From contig NZ_PVTK01000006.1 in NCBI RefSeq assembly GCF_003002925.1, positions 124,001 through 188,000 of the forward strand: DNA of 64,000 bases, in the 5' to 3' direction. This DNA is from Vreelandella songnenensis. GTDB lineage: Bacteria; Pseudomonadota; Gammaproteobacteria; Pseudomonadales; Halomonadaceae. The notes beneath the pieces were generated by a model, which had not been told where the DNA came from, ran no database searches, and saw only the letters and a list, made by a program, of their open reading frames with translations. A program made the translations under genes and the position numbers. Shown in pieces: positions 17,459 through 26,087 of this stretch. Each line of letters starts with the position of its first letter. Positions within the stretch are counted from its first letter, which is position 1.

Positions 17459-18307
17459 CTAGCGAATGCCCGCGCGCAAGAACGACTGCACGAACTGGCG
17501 CTGAAACAGCAAGAACGCCACCAGCAGCGGGGCGATGCTCAAAAGCGTGGCCGCGCTGATGGTAGCCCAGTTGACGCCGGTTTCCGGAGCGGAAAATATC
17601 CCGAGCCCCACCGTGAGCGGGCGGCTTTCCACCGAGTTGGTGACCACCAGCGGCCACAGGAAGTTGTTCCAGTGGTGGCTGATCGATACCAGCCCATAAG
17701 CCAGGTACGTGGGCTTGGCCAGGGGCACGTACACCTTCCACAGAATCGCAAGCCAGCTGCAGCCCTCGATGCGTGCGGCGTCTTCAAGCTCCTGGGGAAT
17801 GGTCTTGAAGGTCTGGCGCAGCAGAAAGATCCCGAAGGCGCTGGCCACGTAAGGCAAGCCCACGCCGGTCAGCGTATTGATCAAGCCGAGTTCGCTGACC
17901 ATGCGGTAGTTTTCGACGATCAGCACTTCGGGGAAAATGAACAGCTGAATCAGTACCAGCATGAACAGCACGTTCTTGCCCGGCAGCGGAAAGCGCGCAA
18001 AGGCGAACGCCGCCAGCGTGCACACCACGAACTGGCCGACTACCACGCCCGTGACCAATGCAAAGGTGTTGAAGTAGTAGCGCGCAAACGGTGCCTGGGC
18101 CCAGGCGTTGGCGAAATTATCCAGGGTCAGTGGCGCCAGCAGATCGAAACGCACCATGTACTCGCTGGGGTGAAACGCCGCCCAGAACGCGTAGAGCAGC
18201 GGAAATATCCAGATCAGCGCCAAAAGCCAGGCGGCGATCGTTTCAAGCGACCGCCACGCGTGAACGCGACGAGCGGTGCTGGGCGAGAAGGCGGTGAGTG
18301 AGCTCAT
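17459..18307 (-). CDS. ABC transporter permease, UgpE/MalG-like
   Basis: 282 residues, six predicted transmembrane helices, with the carbohydrate-type EAA loop (ELEDAARIEGCSWLAILWKV near residue 170). Starts with ATGA overlap on the stop of the partner permease at 18304. Last gene of the minus-strand importer operon that begins at 21867. Carbohydrate-uptake-1 family; sn-glycerol-3-phosphate is the textbook ligand for the closest named family, but the actual substrate is not shown. Confidence 0.87.
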   Translation of the reverse strand: MSSLTAFSPSTARRVHAWRSLETIAAWLLALIWIFPLLYAFWAAFHPSEYMVRFDLLAPLTLDNFANAWAQAPFARYYFNTFALVTGVVVGQFVVCTLAAFAFARFPLPGKNVLFMLVLIQLFIFPEVLIVENYRMVSELGLINTLTGVGLPYVASAFGIFLLRQTFKTIPQELEDAARIEGCSWLAILWKVYVPLAKPTYLAYGLVSISHHWNNFLWPLVVTNSVESRPLTVGLGIFSAPETGVNWATISAATLLSIAPLLVAFLLFQRQFVQSFLRAGIR

Positions 18308-19188
18308 TGATAGTGGGTCCGGCGGTCGAGCAGGGTGAACTTCAGCGTGGCGATGATGGCGAGTGTCAGCAGGATGACCACGGTGATCGTGGCCGCCGTT
18401 GTGCGATCAAAAAACGCAAAGGAGTTCTCGTACACGTAGTAGAGCAGCAGATTGGTGGCGTTGTTCGGCCCGCCCTTGGTGAGAATGAACAGGTGATCCA
18501 CCACGCGCACGGCGTTGATCAGCGCGTTGATGAGCACGAACAGCGTGGTGGGCATCAGAAGTGGAAACGTCACCCGCCAGAAGAAGCTCCAGCGGCTGGT
18601 GCCTTCCAGGTCGGACGCCTCCTTGAGCTCCGGGGGCATGCCTTGCAGGGCGGCAAGATAGAAGATCATGAAAAAGCCTGCCTCTTTCCACACCGACATG
18701 GCCATCACCGAACCAAGCGCCACGGCGGGATCACCCAGCCAGTTCACCCCGGAAAAGCCGAGCGCCCCTAAAAGCTTGTTGAACAGGCCGATCTGCGGGG
18801 CGTAGAAGAACATCCAGATATTGGCCGCCGCGATCATGGGCAGGATGGTGGGCGTGAAATAGGCCATGCGCACCAGGCCCCGCCCCGGGAGCCGGGCGTT
18901 GACGAACAGCGCCATGCCAAGTGCCAGGGCAATGGAGGTGGGAATGGTGCCCAGCGCGTAGAGCAGGTTGTTGCGCGCCACTTTCCAGAACGTGGGATCA
19001 ATGAACAGCACCTGATAGTTCTCGAGCCCCACGAACTCGGCGGGCGCACCGCGAAAGCCGGGCAGAAACAGGCTGCTGATCAGCGTGGTGACCGTGGGAA
19101 TGTAGGCAAACGTGGTCAGCAGCAGGGCGGCGGGCAGCAATAAGAGGGCGCCGTAGAGCTGAAGCTTGTGGTGAGCGGAAAGCATCAT
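18304..19188 (-). CDS. ABC transporter permease, UgpA/MalF-like
   Basis: 294 residues with six predicted membrane helices and an EAA loop (ELKEASDLEGTSRWSFFWRV near residue 200). Two consecutive ATG codons at 19188 and 19185 could start it. It overlaps the next permease by four bases. Separated from the binding-protein gene by a 199-nt gap carrying a hairpin (19301-19320), a common way to lower permease expression relative to the binding protein. Confidence 0.87.
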   Translation of the reverse strand: MMLSAHHKLQLYGALLLLPAALLLTTFAYIPTVTTLISSLFLPGFRGAPAEFVGLENYQVLFIDPTFWKVARNNLLYALGTIPTSIALALGMALFVNARLPGRGLVRMAYFTPTILPMIAAANIWMFFYAPQIGLFNKLLGALGFSGVNWLGDPAVALGSVMAMSVWKEAGFFMIFYLAALQGMPPELKEASDLEGTSRWSFFWRVTFPLLMPTTLFVLINALINAVRVVDHLFILTKGGPNNATNLLLYYVYENSFAFFDRTTAATITVVILLTLAIIATLKFTLLDRRTHYQ

Positions 19189-19300
19189 GAGTCAACCGCA
19201 GGTTAAGACGCGCTTAGTCAAAACGCGCTGAAGCATGTTGGGGTGGGCGGGCTTGAGCAACTCTACGCGGGGGCGCTGTGAATCCATCCCTGGACGCTAC

Positions 19301-19320
19301 TTTCGCCATCCCTGGCGAAA
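19301..19320. repeat. Palindromic intergenic hairpin (REP-like)
   Basis: TTTCGCCA (19301-19308) and TGGCGAAA (19313-19320) form a perfect 8-bp stem with a TCCC loop. The 9-mer CATCCCTGG occurs here and again 21 nt earlier (19285-19293), as in dispersed palindromic repeats. It lies between the binding-protein and permease genes on the minus strand. Confidence 0.5.
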
Positions 19321-19387
19321 GACCCCCGCTACGAATTACTCAAGACCGCGTTCAAGAATGGCCTTTCAGATGACGGCCTGGTGATAT

Positions 19388-20662
19388 CTAACGCGCGTAG
19401 CGGCGCAGTACGCCTTCGGCTTCGCGCTGGGCCTGGCTCAGGGCATCAAGAGGCGTCATCTGGCCGGTGAGGGCGGCCTGCACGGCGTTATCCAGCGCGC
19501 GGCGCACCCGGCCACCCTGGTAGGTGGAAAGCTCGGCGGTGCCGTGTTCGAGCTGGTCGCGGGCAACGGCGGCGGGCGGGAAGGTGTCCACGTAGTCGCG
19601 CAGGGCGTCGGTGTCGTAAGCGGCGGGGCTTACGCCCATGTAGCCGGTTTCGATCGACCAGTCCGCCGCGCGCTCCGGAGCCGTCATCCAGCGGATGAAG
19701 GTCATGGCGGCGCGCTGCTCCTCTTCACTTGAGCCTTCGAACAGGTAGAAGTTGCCGCCGCCGGTGGGGCTGCCGCGCTGGGTGTTCATGGGCAGCATGG
19801 CCACGCCGAAATCGAAATCGGCATCACTGCGTACTGCGGTCAGGTTGCCGGTGGTATGCCACATCATCGCCGTGGACTGCTCAAGGAAGTTCTGGCGCAG
19901 GGTACCCCACTCGATCACACCACTGGGCATGGCGTCATGTTCTTCGGCAAGCGACACCCAGTACTCCAGCGCCTCGACCGCCGCCGGGTCGTCGAAATAG
20001 ACCTCGGTGCCGTCCTCGCTCATCAGGCGGTGGCCGTTCTGGAAGGCGAAGGCCTGGAACATCCAGTAGGCATAGCCGGTGGAGGGCACCATGACGCCCC
20101 ACTGCTCATCACCACTCGCCTCGCGAATGGCGGCAGCCATCTCGGCCATTTCCTGCCAGTTTTCCGGCGGCGTTTCCGGGTCAAGCCCCGCGGCTTCAAA
20201 GGCGTCCTTGTTCCAGTAGAGCACGATGGTCGAGCGCTGGAAGGGAATGCCGTAGGTCTTGCCATCGAGCTGACCGTTCTCCATCAGGCCGGGGTAGAAG
20301 CTGTCGAGCCACGCGCGCTCTTCGTCGGTCTGCACCACGTCATCGAAGGCGACGATGGCGTTCTGCTCGATCAGCTCGTACAGGTCGATGGAGAACAGCA
20401 CTGAAAGCTGCGGCGCGTCGCCGGCTTCCAGGGCCGACATGGCGCGCACGCGGGTGTCGTCGTAGTTGCCGGCGTAGATGGCTTCCACGTCGATCTCCGG
20501 ATGCGCCTGCTCGAACTCGCTGACCAGGTTGTCGATCACATCGGTGAGGGCGCCGCCCACGGAGACCGGATAGTACATGGTGAGCTGAGTGGCAAAGGCC
20601 TGGCCTGCGCTCAACAGGCCCGCGGCAAGTGCCGAGAGGGCAAACGGAAGGCGACGCTGCAT
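19388..20662 (-). CDS. ABC transporter substrate-binding protein, UgpB-like
   Basis: 424 residues with a signal peptide (cleavage about AFA-TQ). Family 1 extracellular solute-binding protein: LTMYYPVSVGGALTDVIDNL start, FQRSTIVLYWNKDAFEAAGL, and a GGGNFYLFEGSSEEE loop are typical of UgpB-like proteins. Second gene after the ATPase in the minus-strand importer operon. Sited behind a sigma-54 activator and opposite guanidinobutyrate catabolism genes, so a guanidino compound or related amine is a possible ligand, but the fold family mainly binds sugars and glycerol phosphates. Confidence 0.85.
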   Translation of the reverse strand: MQRRLPFALSALAAGLLSAGQAFATQLTMYYPVSVGGALTDVIDNLVSEFEQAHPEIDVEAIYAGNYDDTRVRAMSALEAGDAPQLSVLFSIDLYELIEQNAIVAFDDVVQTDEERAWLDSFYPGLMENGQLDGKTYGIPFQRSTIVLYWNKDAFEAAGLDPETPPENWQEMAEMAAAIREASGDEQWGVMVPSTGYAYWMFQAFAFQNGHRLMSEDGTEVYFDDPAAVEALEYWVSLAEEHDAMPSGVIEWGTLRQNFLEQSTAMMWHTTGNLTAVRSDADFDFGVAMLPMNTQRGSPTGGGNFYLFEGSSEEEQRAAMTFIRWMTAPERAADWSIETGYMGVSPAAYDTDALRDYVDTFPPAAVARDQLEHGTAELSTYQGGRVRRALDNAVQAALTGQMTPLDALSQAQREAEGVLRRYAR

Positions 20663-20712
20663 GGGATGGCTCCTGGGTAACGTTGTGGGGCGTAGCGTTG
20701 TGAAAAGAGGCG

Positions 20713-21867
20713 TCAGATGGCAAACGAGCCGACGTTGGGCAGGCGTGGCACGACCCGCGCATCGGCGTCATCGGGTACGTCCGGCATCAGGTTGCACGGT
20801 GCAAGGTCGTCGCGGCGCTTGCCGTCACTGCCGAAAAGATGCGCCGCCTGAGCCCGCCAGGCCAGCGTGCACGCCGTGTTCGGGGCCATGGACTGGCGAC
20901 CGGCCAGGCGGGCCTTGACGCTGTGGCGACCCACGGCCAGATGGATGATGGTGTCGGCGCCCAGGTACTCGTCACTTATGACCGTGGCGGGTACGCCGGG
21001 CTCGCCTGCACCGCGCAGCTCGATATCTTCCGGGCGAACGCCGAGCTGGCCGGTGGCAGCCGCAAGCGGCGCTACCGGCGTTTCCGGCACGCCTTCGATG
21101 ACGGCGGCCTCAAGGCCCTCGGTCAGGGGCAGCAGGTTCATGGCCGGGCTGCCGATAAAGCTTGCCGCAAAGGTGGTCGCGGGCTGGTTGTAAAGCTCGC
21201 CCGGAGGGGCGTCCTGAACGATCTCCCCGTGCTGCATAAGAATCACGCGATCTCCCATGCTCATGGCCTCCACTTGGTCGTGTGTCACGTAAATCACCGT
21301 CATGCCCAGGCGCGCCTGCAGCGCCTTGATATCCCGGCGCATGTCGGCTCTAAGCCGTGCATCCAGGTTGGAAAGCGGCTCGTCCATCAAACAGATGGGG
21401 TGTTCTGAAATCACCGCCCGGGCGAGTGCCACGCGCTGGCGCTGGCCGCCGGAAAGCTTCGCGGGCTTGCGGTCCAGGTAGGCCGTGAGATCGACCATCT
21501 CGGCGACCTTGGCCAGGCGCTCGCGCTGCTCGGCCTTGGGCACCTTGCGGCTGCGCAGGCCAAACACGATGTTGTCCGCCACGCTCAGGTGCGGAAACAG
21601 CGCGTAGGATTGAAACACCATGGAGAGCCCGCGGGCGCCGGGCGGCTGGTGGGTAACGTCTTGCCCCTGGATATGGATCTCGCCGCCGCTGACCGCTTCA
21701 AGGCCGGCCAGCATGCGCAGCGTGGTCGATTTTCCGCAGCCGGAAGGCCCCAGCAGGATGACAAACTGCCCCGGGGCGATGCTGAAATCGAGCGAACGGA
21801 CCGCGGTCGTGCTGCCCCAACACTTGCTGACCTGGCTAAAACGGATAAGTGGCGCGGCATCGAGCAT
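20713..21867 (-). CDS. ABC transporter ATPase, UgpC/MalK-like
   Basis: 384 residues. Walker A GPSGCGKST near residue 40, Q-loop FQSYALFPHL, signature LSGGQRQR near 140, Walker B ICLMDEPLSNLDA, H-loop YVTHDQVEAMSMGDR. The C-terminal half is an MOI-type TOBE regulatory domain (LGVRPEDIEL) with a short extra tail after residue 355. First transporter gene of the operon, 88 nt after the sigma-54 regulator stop, so possibly co-transcribed with it. Confidence 0.88.
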   Translation of the reverse strand: MLDAAPLIRFSQVSKCWGSTTAVRSLDFSIAPGQFVILLGPSGCGKSTTLRMLAGLEAVSGGEIHIQGQDVTHQPPGARGLSMVFQSYALFPHLSVADNIVFGLRSRKVPKAEQRERLAKVAEMVDLTAYLDRKPAKLSGGQRQRVALARAVISEHPICLMDEPLSNLDARLRADMRRDIKALQARLGMTVIYVTHDQVEAMSMGDRVILMQHGEIVQDAPPGELYNQPATTFAASFIGSPAMNLLPLTEGLEAAVIEGVPETPVAPLAAATGQLGVRPEDIELRGAGEPGVPATVISDEYLGADTIIHLAVGRHSVKARLAGRQSMAPNTACTLAWRAQAAHLFGSDGKRRDDLAPCNLMPDVPDDADARVVPRLPNVGSFAI

Positions 21868-21955
21868 GGTGGGTCACAGTTAGAGGGCGTGGACTCTACC
21901 GTGCGACTTTTTCGTGTCAGACGTGTGTCGGGAAGATGACGTTATGAAGACAGCT

Positions 21956-23407
21956 TCACAAGCGCCGGGCCGGCGGGGCGAGCCCATGGCGCTGGAGCCT
22001 TCGCACCACGCTTGACTGGCTGATGCCCAGGCGCCGGGCGATGGCGTAGGTGCTGGGCAGGGTTTTGCACAGCGCGGCCAGGGTGTCACGCTCCAGGCGC
22101 GCCAGATACGCCTGCAGGGTTTCGTCGCTACCGAGGGAGGGTGGCTCCAGGGTGGGGCGGGCGCTAGCGCCCGACGGCTCCGCACTGTTGGGGGCTGGCG
22201 AGGCCAGCGGCGCTTCGATCTGATCGGTGGGGCTCGATAGCCAGGCGCGCTCCAGCCAGTTTTCCAGCTCGCGGATGTTGCCCGGCCACTCGCTGCCCAT
22301 CAGGATCGACCACACCGGGTTGCTCAGGATCTTCTGGCGGCCGTAGCGCTGGTTGAGCCGCCTGAGGCAGGCGTTGGCCAGCTCCGGGATATCCTCGCGG
22401 CGGTCGCGCAGCGCCGGCAACGTCACGGGAATCACGTTGAGGCGGTAGTAGAGATCCAGCCGGAACAGCCCGGCTTCCACCTGCTGGCCAAGGTTCTGGT
22501 TGGTGGCCACTACCAGGCGAAAATCGACCCGGCGGGGGCGGGTATCGCCCAAACGCGTCAGGCTGCCGTCCTGAATCACCTTCAAGAGCTTGGTCTGCAT
22601 CAAAAGCGGAAGCTCGCCGATCTCGTCCAGAAACAGCGTGCCGCCTTCGGCCTGCTCGAGCACGCCCGCCTTGCCCTGGCGGGCGGCGCCGCTGAACGCC
22701 CCGGGCTGGTAGCCGAACATCTCGGATTCGAACAGGTTGTCCGGAATCGCCGCGCAGTTGACCTCGATGAACGGCCCCGCGCGGCGCTGGCTCCAGCGGT
22801 GCAGCTGCTTGGCGAAGGCGGTCTTGCCCACGCCGGACTCCCCCAGCATCAGCACGTTGGCATCCGACGGCGCCACGCGCTTGAGCAGCAGGGCGATTTC
22901 ACGCATCACGTGGCTTCGGGCCTGAAGCGTGCCCTGCACATCACCTGGCCCACCGCCCAGCGCATCATCCAGCGCCTGCTCCTCAAGATCCGGGGCGGCC
23001 TGGCTGCGCTTCAGGTGGTCGCTGAAGCGTTTCTGCAGCAGGGCGTACTCGTCCTGAAGAAGCTGAAGGTCGGTCAGATCCCGCGAGCGGCTAATGATGC
23101 GCTCGAGCCTGCCATCGACGAACACCGGGTAGGCTTCCGCGATCACGCGCCGCCCCGTGCCGGTGATCTGCATCAACTGGGCGGGGCGGCGTGTGCGCAT
23201 CACTTCCAGGCTGATGGAGGGCTTGAGTACGCCGGCGCTTTCCAGCTGCTGCACGCTGCTCGATAAAAGCTCTTCGCGGGCGACGCCGTACACCGCCTCG
23301 GCGCCGGGGCTGATGTCCACGATGCGCCCGTCGCCATTGACGATAAAGAAATGGTCGTTGGCGGTTTCGATAATGGTTTGCAGCACGCGGCGGTCTATTT
23401 CGCTCAT
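21956..23407 (-). CDS. Sigma-54-dependent activator with PAS sensor
   Basis: 483 residues from the ATG at 23407 (GAGAG upstream); an upstream in-frame TTG at 23431 is unlikely. N-terminal PAS domain (residues about 8-125: ANDHFFIVNGDGRIVDISPG), a helical linker, then an AAA+ domain with Walker A GESGVGKTAF, the sigma-54 contact loop GAFSGA (variant of GAFTGA), Walker B GTLFLDEIGEL, and a C-terminal Fis-type HTH (STYAIARRLGISQSSVVRRL). Its location, the -24/-12 promoter at 23546 and the palindromes at 23436-23473 make it the likely activator of gbuA and the genes after it. Confidence 0.92.
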   Translation of the reverse strand: MSEIDRRVLQTIIETANDHFFIVNGDGRIVDISPGAEAVYGVAREELLSSSVQQLESAGVLKPSISLEVMRTRRPAQLMQITGTGRRVIAEAYPVFVDGRLERIISRSRDLTDLQLLQDEYALLQKRFSDHLKRSQAAPDLEEQALDDALGGGPGDVQGTLQARSHVMREIALLLKRVAPSDANVLMLGESGVGKTAFAKQLHRWSQRRAGPFIEVNCAAIPDNLFESEMFGYQPGAFSGAARQGKAGVLEQAEGGTLFLDEIGELPLLMQTKLLKVIQDGSLTRLGDTRPRRVDFRLVVATNQNLGQQVEAGLFRLDLYYRLNVIPVTLPALRDRREDIPELANACLRRLNQRYGRQKILSNPVWSILMGSEWPGNIRELENWLERAWLSSPTDQIEAPLASPAPNSAEPSGASARPTLEPPSLGSDETLQAYLARLERDTLAALCKTLPSTYAIARRLGISQSSVVRRLQRHGLAPPARRL

Positions 23408-23435
23408 TCCATCTCTCGTATTCGGGGCCAATCCA

Positions 23436-23473
23436 ATGATGCAGGGATGAATCGATGATGCAGGTATGCATCG
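23436..23473. promoter_or_regulatory. Two tandem palindromic sites, probable sigma-54 activator binding sites
   Basis: Two 19-bp copies lie back to back (23436-23454 and 23455-23473), differing at two positions. Each contains a GATGCA-N4-TGCATC dyad: exact in the second copy (23458-23473), one mismatch in the first. A TGCATC-GC-TGCA relative lies at 23499-23510. They sit about 75-110 bp above the -24/-12 element, the normal range for enhancer sites. Confidence 0.65.
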
Positions 23474-23545
23474 AGTGTAGCGCTTTTCGAGTCATTCTTG
23501 CATCGCTGCATGGCGACACGCGCGCTTTATCGCGGTTTATCGAGT

Positions 23546-23561
23546 TGGCACGCTCTATGCA
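23546..23561 (+). promoter_or_regulatory. Sigma-54 (-24/-12) promoter of gbuA
   Basis: TGGCAC (23546-23551), five bases, then ATGCA (23557-23561): GG at 23547 and GC at 23559 are exactly ten bases apart, as the consensus requires. It lies 53 nt upstream of the gbuA ATG, next to the gene for a sigma-54 activator. Confidence 0.85.
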
Positions 23562-23613
23562 ACGTCTTCTACAAAGCGCTTGCGCTTGCCACAACAAGAC
23601 CCAGGAGAGAGTG

Positions 23614-24564
23614 ATGTCCGAGTTCAACCAGCCGCTGGGCGGCAATACCATGCCGCGCTTTGCCGGCCCCGCCACCATGATGCGCCTGCCCGCCCGCGTT
23701 AGCGCTGAAGGCCTGGATGCCGCCTTCATCGGCATTCCGATGGATATCGGCACTTCCAACCGCCCTGGCACGCGGCTCGGCCCGCGCCAGATTCGTGACG
23801 AGTCGCGCATGCTGCGCCCCTACAACATGGCGACCCGCGCCGCGCCTTTCGAAAGCCTTCAGGTGGCAGATATCGGTGACGTGCCGATCAACACCTTCCA
23901 CCTGCCCAAAAGCATCGACATCATCACCGCGTTTTTCGACGACGTGCTCAAGCACGACTGCATCCCGCTGACGCTTGGCGGCGATCACACCATGACGCTG
24001 CCGATTCTTCGCGCCATGGCGAAAAAGCATGGCCCGGTGGGCTTGATTCACATCGACGCCCACGCGGATGTCAACGAGCACATGTTCGGAGAGGAGATCG
24101 CCCACGGCACCACTTTCCGCCGCGCTCAGGAAGAGGGGCTGCTGGCCAGGGAAAAGGTGGTGCAGATTGGCCTGCGTGGCACCGGCTACGCCGCCGCGGA
24201 TTTCGACTGGTGCCGCGACCAGGGCTTTCGCGTCGTTCAGGCCGAAGCGTGCTGGTACCAGTCGCTTGCGCCGCTGATGCAGGAGGTGCGCGAACAGATG
24301 GGCGATACGCCGGTGTATATCAGCTTCGATATCGACGGGCTCGACCCGTCCGTGGCACCGGGCACCGGTACGGTGGAGATGGGCGGGCTGACCTCCCATC
24401 AAGGCCTCGAGATCGTGCGCGGCGCGGCGGGGCTGAATATCGTCGGCGGCGACCTGGTCGAAGTGTCGCCACCCTATGACGTCAGCGGCAACACGGCGCT
24501 GATGGGCGCGACCCTGTTGTACGAGATGCTCTGCGTGCTGCCCGGCGTCAAGCGCGGCGATTGA
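23614..24564 (+). CDS. gbuA: Guanidinobutyrase
   Basis: 316 residues from the ATG at 23614 (AGGAGAG upstream), which places the protein on the N-terminus known for GbuA (NQPLGGNTMPRFAGPATMMR); a longer frame from 23455 would read through the activator sites. Ureohydrolase with binuclear manganese motifs LTLGGDHT, HIDAHADVN and SFDIDGLDPS. It splits 4-guanidinobutyrate to GABA and urea. Agmatinase is the nearest alternative, but close resemblance to Pseudomonas GbuA and the aruI and aldehyde dehydrogenase genes downstream favour guanidinobutyrate. Confidence 0.88.
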   Translation: MSEFNQPLGGNTMPRFAGPATMMRLPARVSAEGLDAAFIGIPMDIGTSNRPGTRLGPRQIRDESRMLRPYNMATRAAPFESLQVADIGDVPINTFHLPKSIDIITAFFDDVLKHDCIPLTLGGDHTMTLPILRAMAKKHGPVGLIHIDAHADVNEHMFGEEIAHGTTFRRAQEEGLLAREKVVQIGLRGTGYAAADFDWCRDQGFRVVQAEACWYQSLAPLMQEVREQMGDTPVYISFDIDGLDPSVAPGTGTVEMGGLTSHQGLEIVRGAAGLNIVGGDLVEVSPPYDVSGNTALMGATLLYEMLCVLPGVKRGD

Positions 24565-24622
24565 GGCCTCGCGTTATCGACCTACAAGAGCGCCAGCCTT
24601 GCAAGGCGCCAGCAAGCATATA

Positions 24623-24645
24623 AAGGGAAGGCCGAGCCTTCCCTT
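24623..24645 (+). terminator. Hairpin between gbuA and the YjiH gene
   Basis: AAGGGAAGGC (24623-24632) pairs exactly with GCCTTCCCTT (24636-24645) around a CGA loop. No T-tract follows, so it may attenuate or protect the gbuA message rather than fully stop transcription. Confidence 0.5.
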
Positions 24646-24695
24646 CAGGACGCCGCCAGACCACCTCCAATAATCACTTCCAACAGGTGAATCGC

Positions 24696-26078
24696 ATGTC
24701 TTACTCCCCAGCAGAGCCGAAAGAACCCACCGCGTCGGCTTCCATCCCCCGGGCGCATCTGCTCAAGTTTCTGATCCCCTCCATTCTGGGCGTGCTGCTG
24801 TTTCTGGTGCCCTTTCAGGTGGGGGAGTCGGTCAATATCGGCATGGGCCTGATGGCCGATGGCCTTCAGGCGCTGCTCGGCGAGGCGCTGCCGGCCATCG
24901 CCATGGCCGTGCTGTGCATTTCGGTGATCACCACCTTGTACGTCAAAGCGGCCAACCCGTCGTGGGCGCAGGCCGGCCACTTCAAGGACATGTTCAAGGT
25001 CGGACCCATCTGGGTGGCCATGCGCATCCTGGGGGCGATGTTCGTGATCATGACGTTCTTCCAGGTGGGGCCTGAGTTCGTTACTGCCTCCTTTACCGGC
25101 GGCGTGATGCTCAATGACCTGGCGCCGGTGCTGCTGACGTTCTTCTTCTTTGCCGCACTATTGCTGCCGTTTCTGGTCGAGTTCGGCTTCATGGAATTCA
25201 TCGGCACCCTGGTGCGCAAACCGTTTCGGGTGATCTTCAACCTGCCCGGGCGCAGCGCCATCGATGCCACTGCCTCCTGGATGGGCTCGGGCACCGTGGG
25301 CGTGCTGATCACGGCCCAGCAGTACGAGCAGGGTTATTACAACGGGCGCGAGGCCTCGGTGATCGCGACCAACTTCTCGGTCGCCTCGATTGCCTTCAGC
25401 CTGCTGGTGACCAACTTCGTGGGCATCAACCATCTTTTCGTACCGTTCTACTTTACTGTGGTGGTCTCGGGGCTGGTGGCGGCGGTGATCGTGTCGCGCA
25501 TTCCGCCGCTGTCGCTCAAGTCCAACGACTATCATGAACCGGTGGGCTGCCAGATCAGCGAAGAGCGTACCGAGAACGTGGGCCTGTTGCGCTATAGCCT
25601 GCTGCAGGCCACCCGCCGCGCCGCCAGCGCCCCGGGGCCTAAAGAGCTTGCACGCCTGGCGCTGATCAACGTCATCGACATCTTTCTGACGCTGCTGCCT
25701 CTGGTATTTGCCATCGGCACCGTGGCGCTGATTCTGGCCGAGTTCACGCCGATCTTTACCTGGCTTTCCTACCCCATGGTGCCGGTGCTGGAACTGCTGC
25801 GGATTCCGGAAGCCCAGGCGGCAGCACCCGCCACGCTGGTGGGGTTTGCCGACATGTTCCTGCCCGCGGTGCTGGCCACCAACATCGAAAGCGAGCTGAC
25901 CCGCTTCGTGATTGCGTGTCTTTCCATGACGCAGCTGGTGTACATGTCGGAAATCGGCGCGCTGCTGCTGAAATCCAGGATTCCCATCAAGTTCTGGGAG
26001 CTGGTGGCGGTCTTTCTGCTGCGCACCGCGATCACGCTGCCGATCATCGCCTTCATGGCCCATACGTTTTTCTTCTAG
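24696..26078 (+). CDS. YjiH-family (nucleoside-recognition/Gate domain) membrane protein
   Basis: 460 residues from the ATG at 24696 (AGGTGA 5 nt upstream; the in-frame GTG at 24687 overlaps that site). About ten hydrophobic helices; two Gate-type segments, with SWMGSGTVGVLITAQQYEQG near residue 195 and LVGFADMFLPAVLATNIESE near 385. YjiH proteins have no firmly assigned substrate. Its place between gbuA and aruI suggests it moves arginine, a guanidino acid or GABA; this is inference from context. Confidence 0.82.
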   Translation: MSYSPAEPKEPTASASIPRAHLLKFLIPSILGVLLFLVPFQVGESVNIGMGLMADGLQALLGEALPAIAMAVLCISVITTLYVKAANPSWAQAGHFKDMFKVGPIWVAMRILGAMFVIMTFFQVGPEFVTASFTGGVMLNDLAPVLLTFFFFAALLLPFLVEFGFMEFIGTLVRKPFRVIFNLPGRSAIDATASWMGSGTVGVLITAQQYEQGYYNGREASVIATNFSVASIAFSLLVTNFVGINHLFVPFYFTVVVSGLVAAVIVSRIPPLSLKSNDYHEPVGCQISEERTENVGLLRYSLLQATRRAASAPGPKELARLALINVIDIFLTLLPLVFAIGTVALILAEFTPIFTWLSYPMVPVLELLRIPEAQAAAPATLVGFADMFLPAVLATNIESELTRFVIACLSMTQLVYMSEIGALLLKSRIPIKFWELVAVFLLRTAITLPIIAFMAHTFFF

Positions 26079-26087
26079 GGAGGCTCT

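Noticed and set aside
17105..18301. 398-codon plus-strand frame opposite recQ and a permease
   Set aside because: Antisense to two clear gene families, crosses their boundary, and has no ribosome site or recognisable domain.
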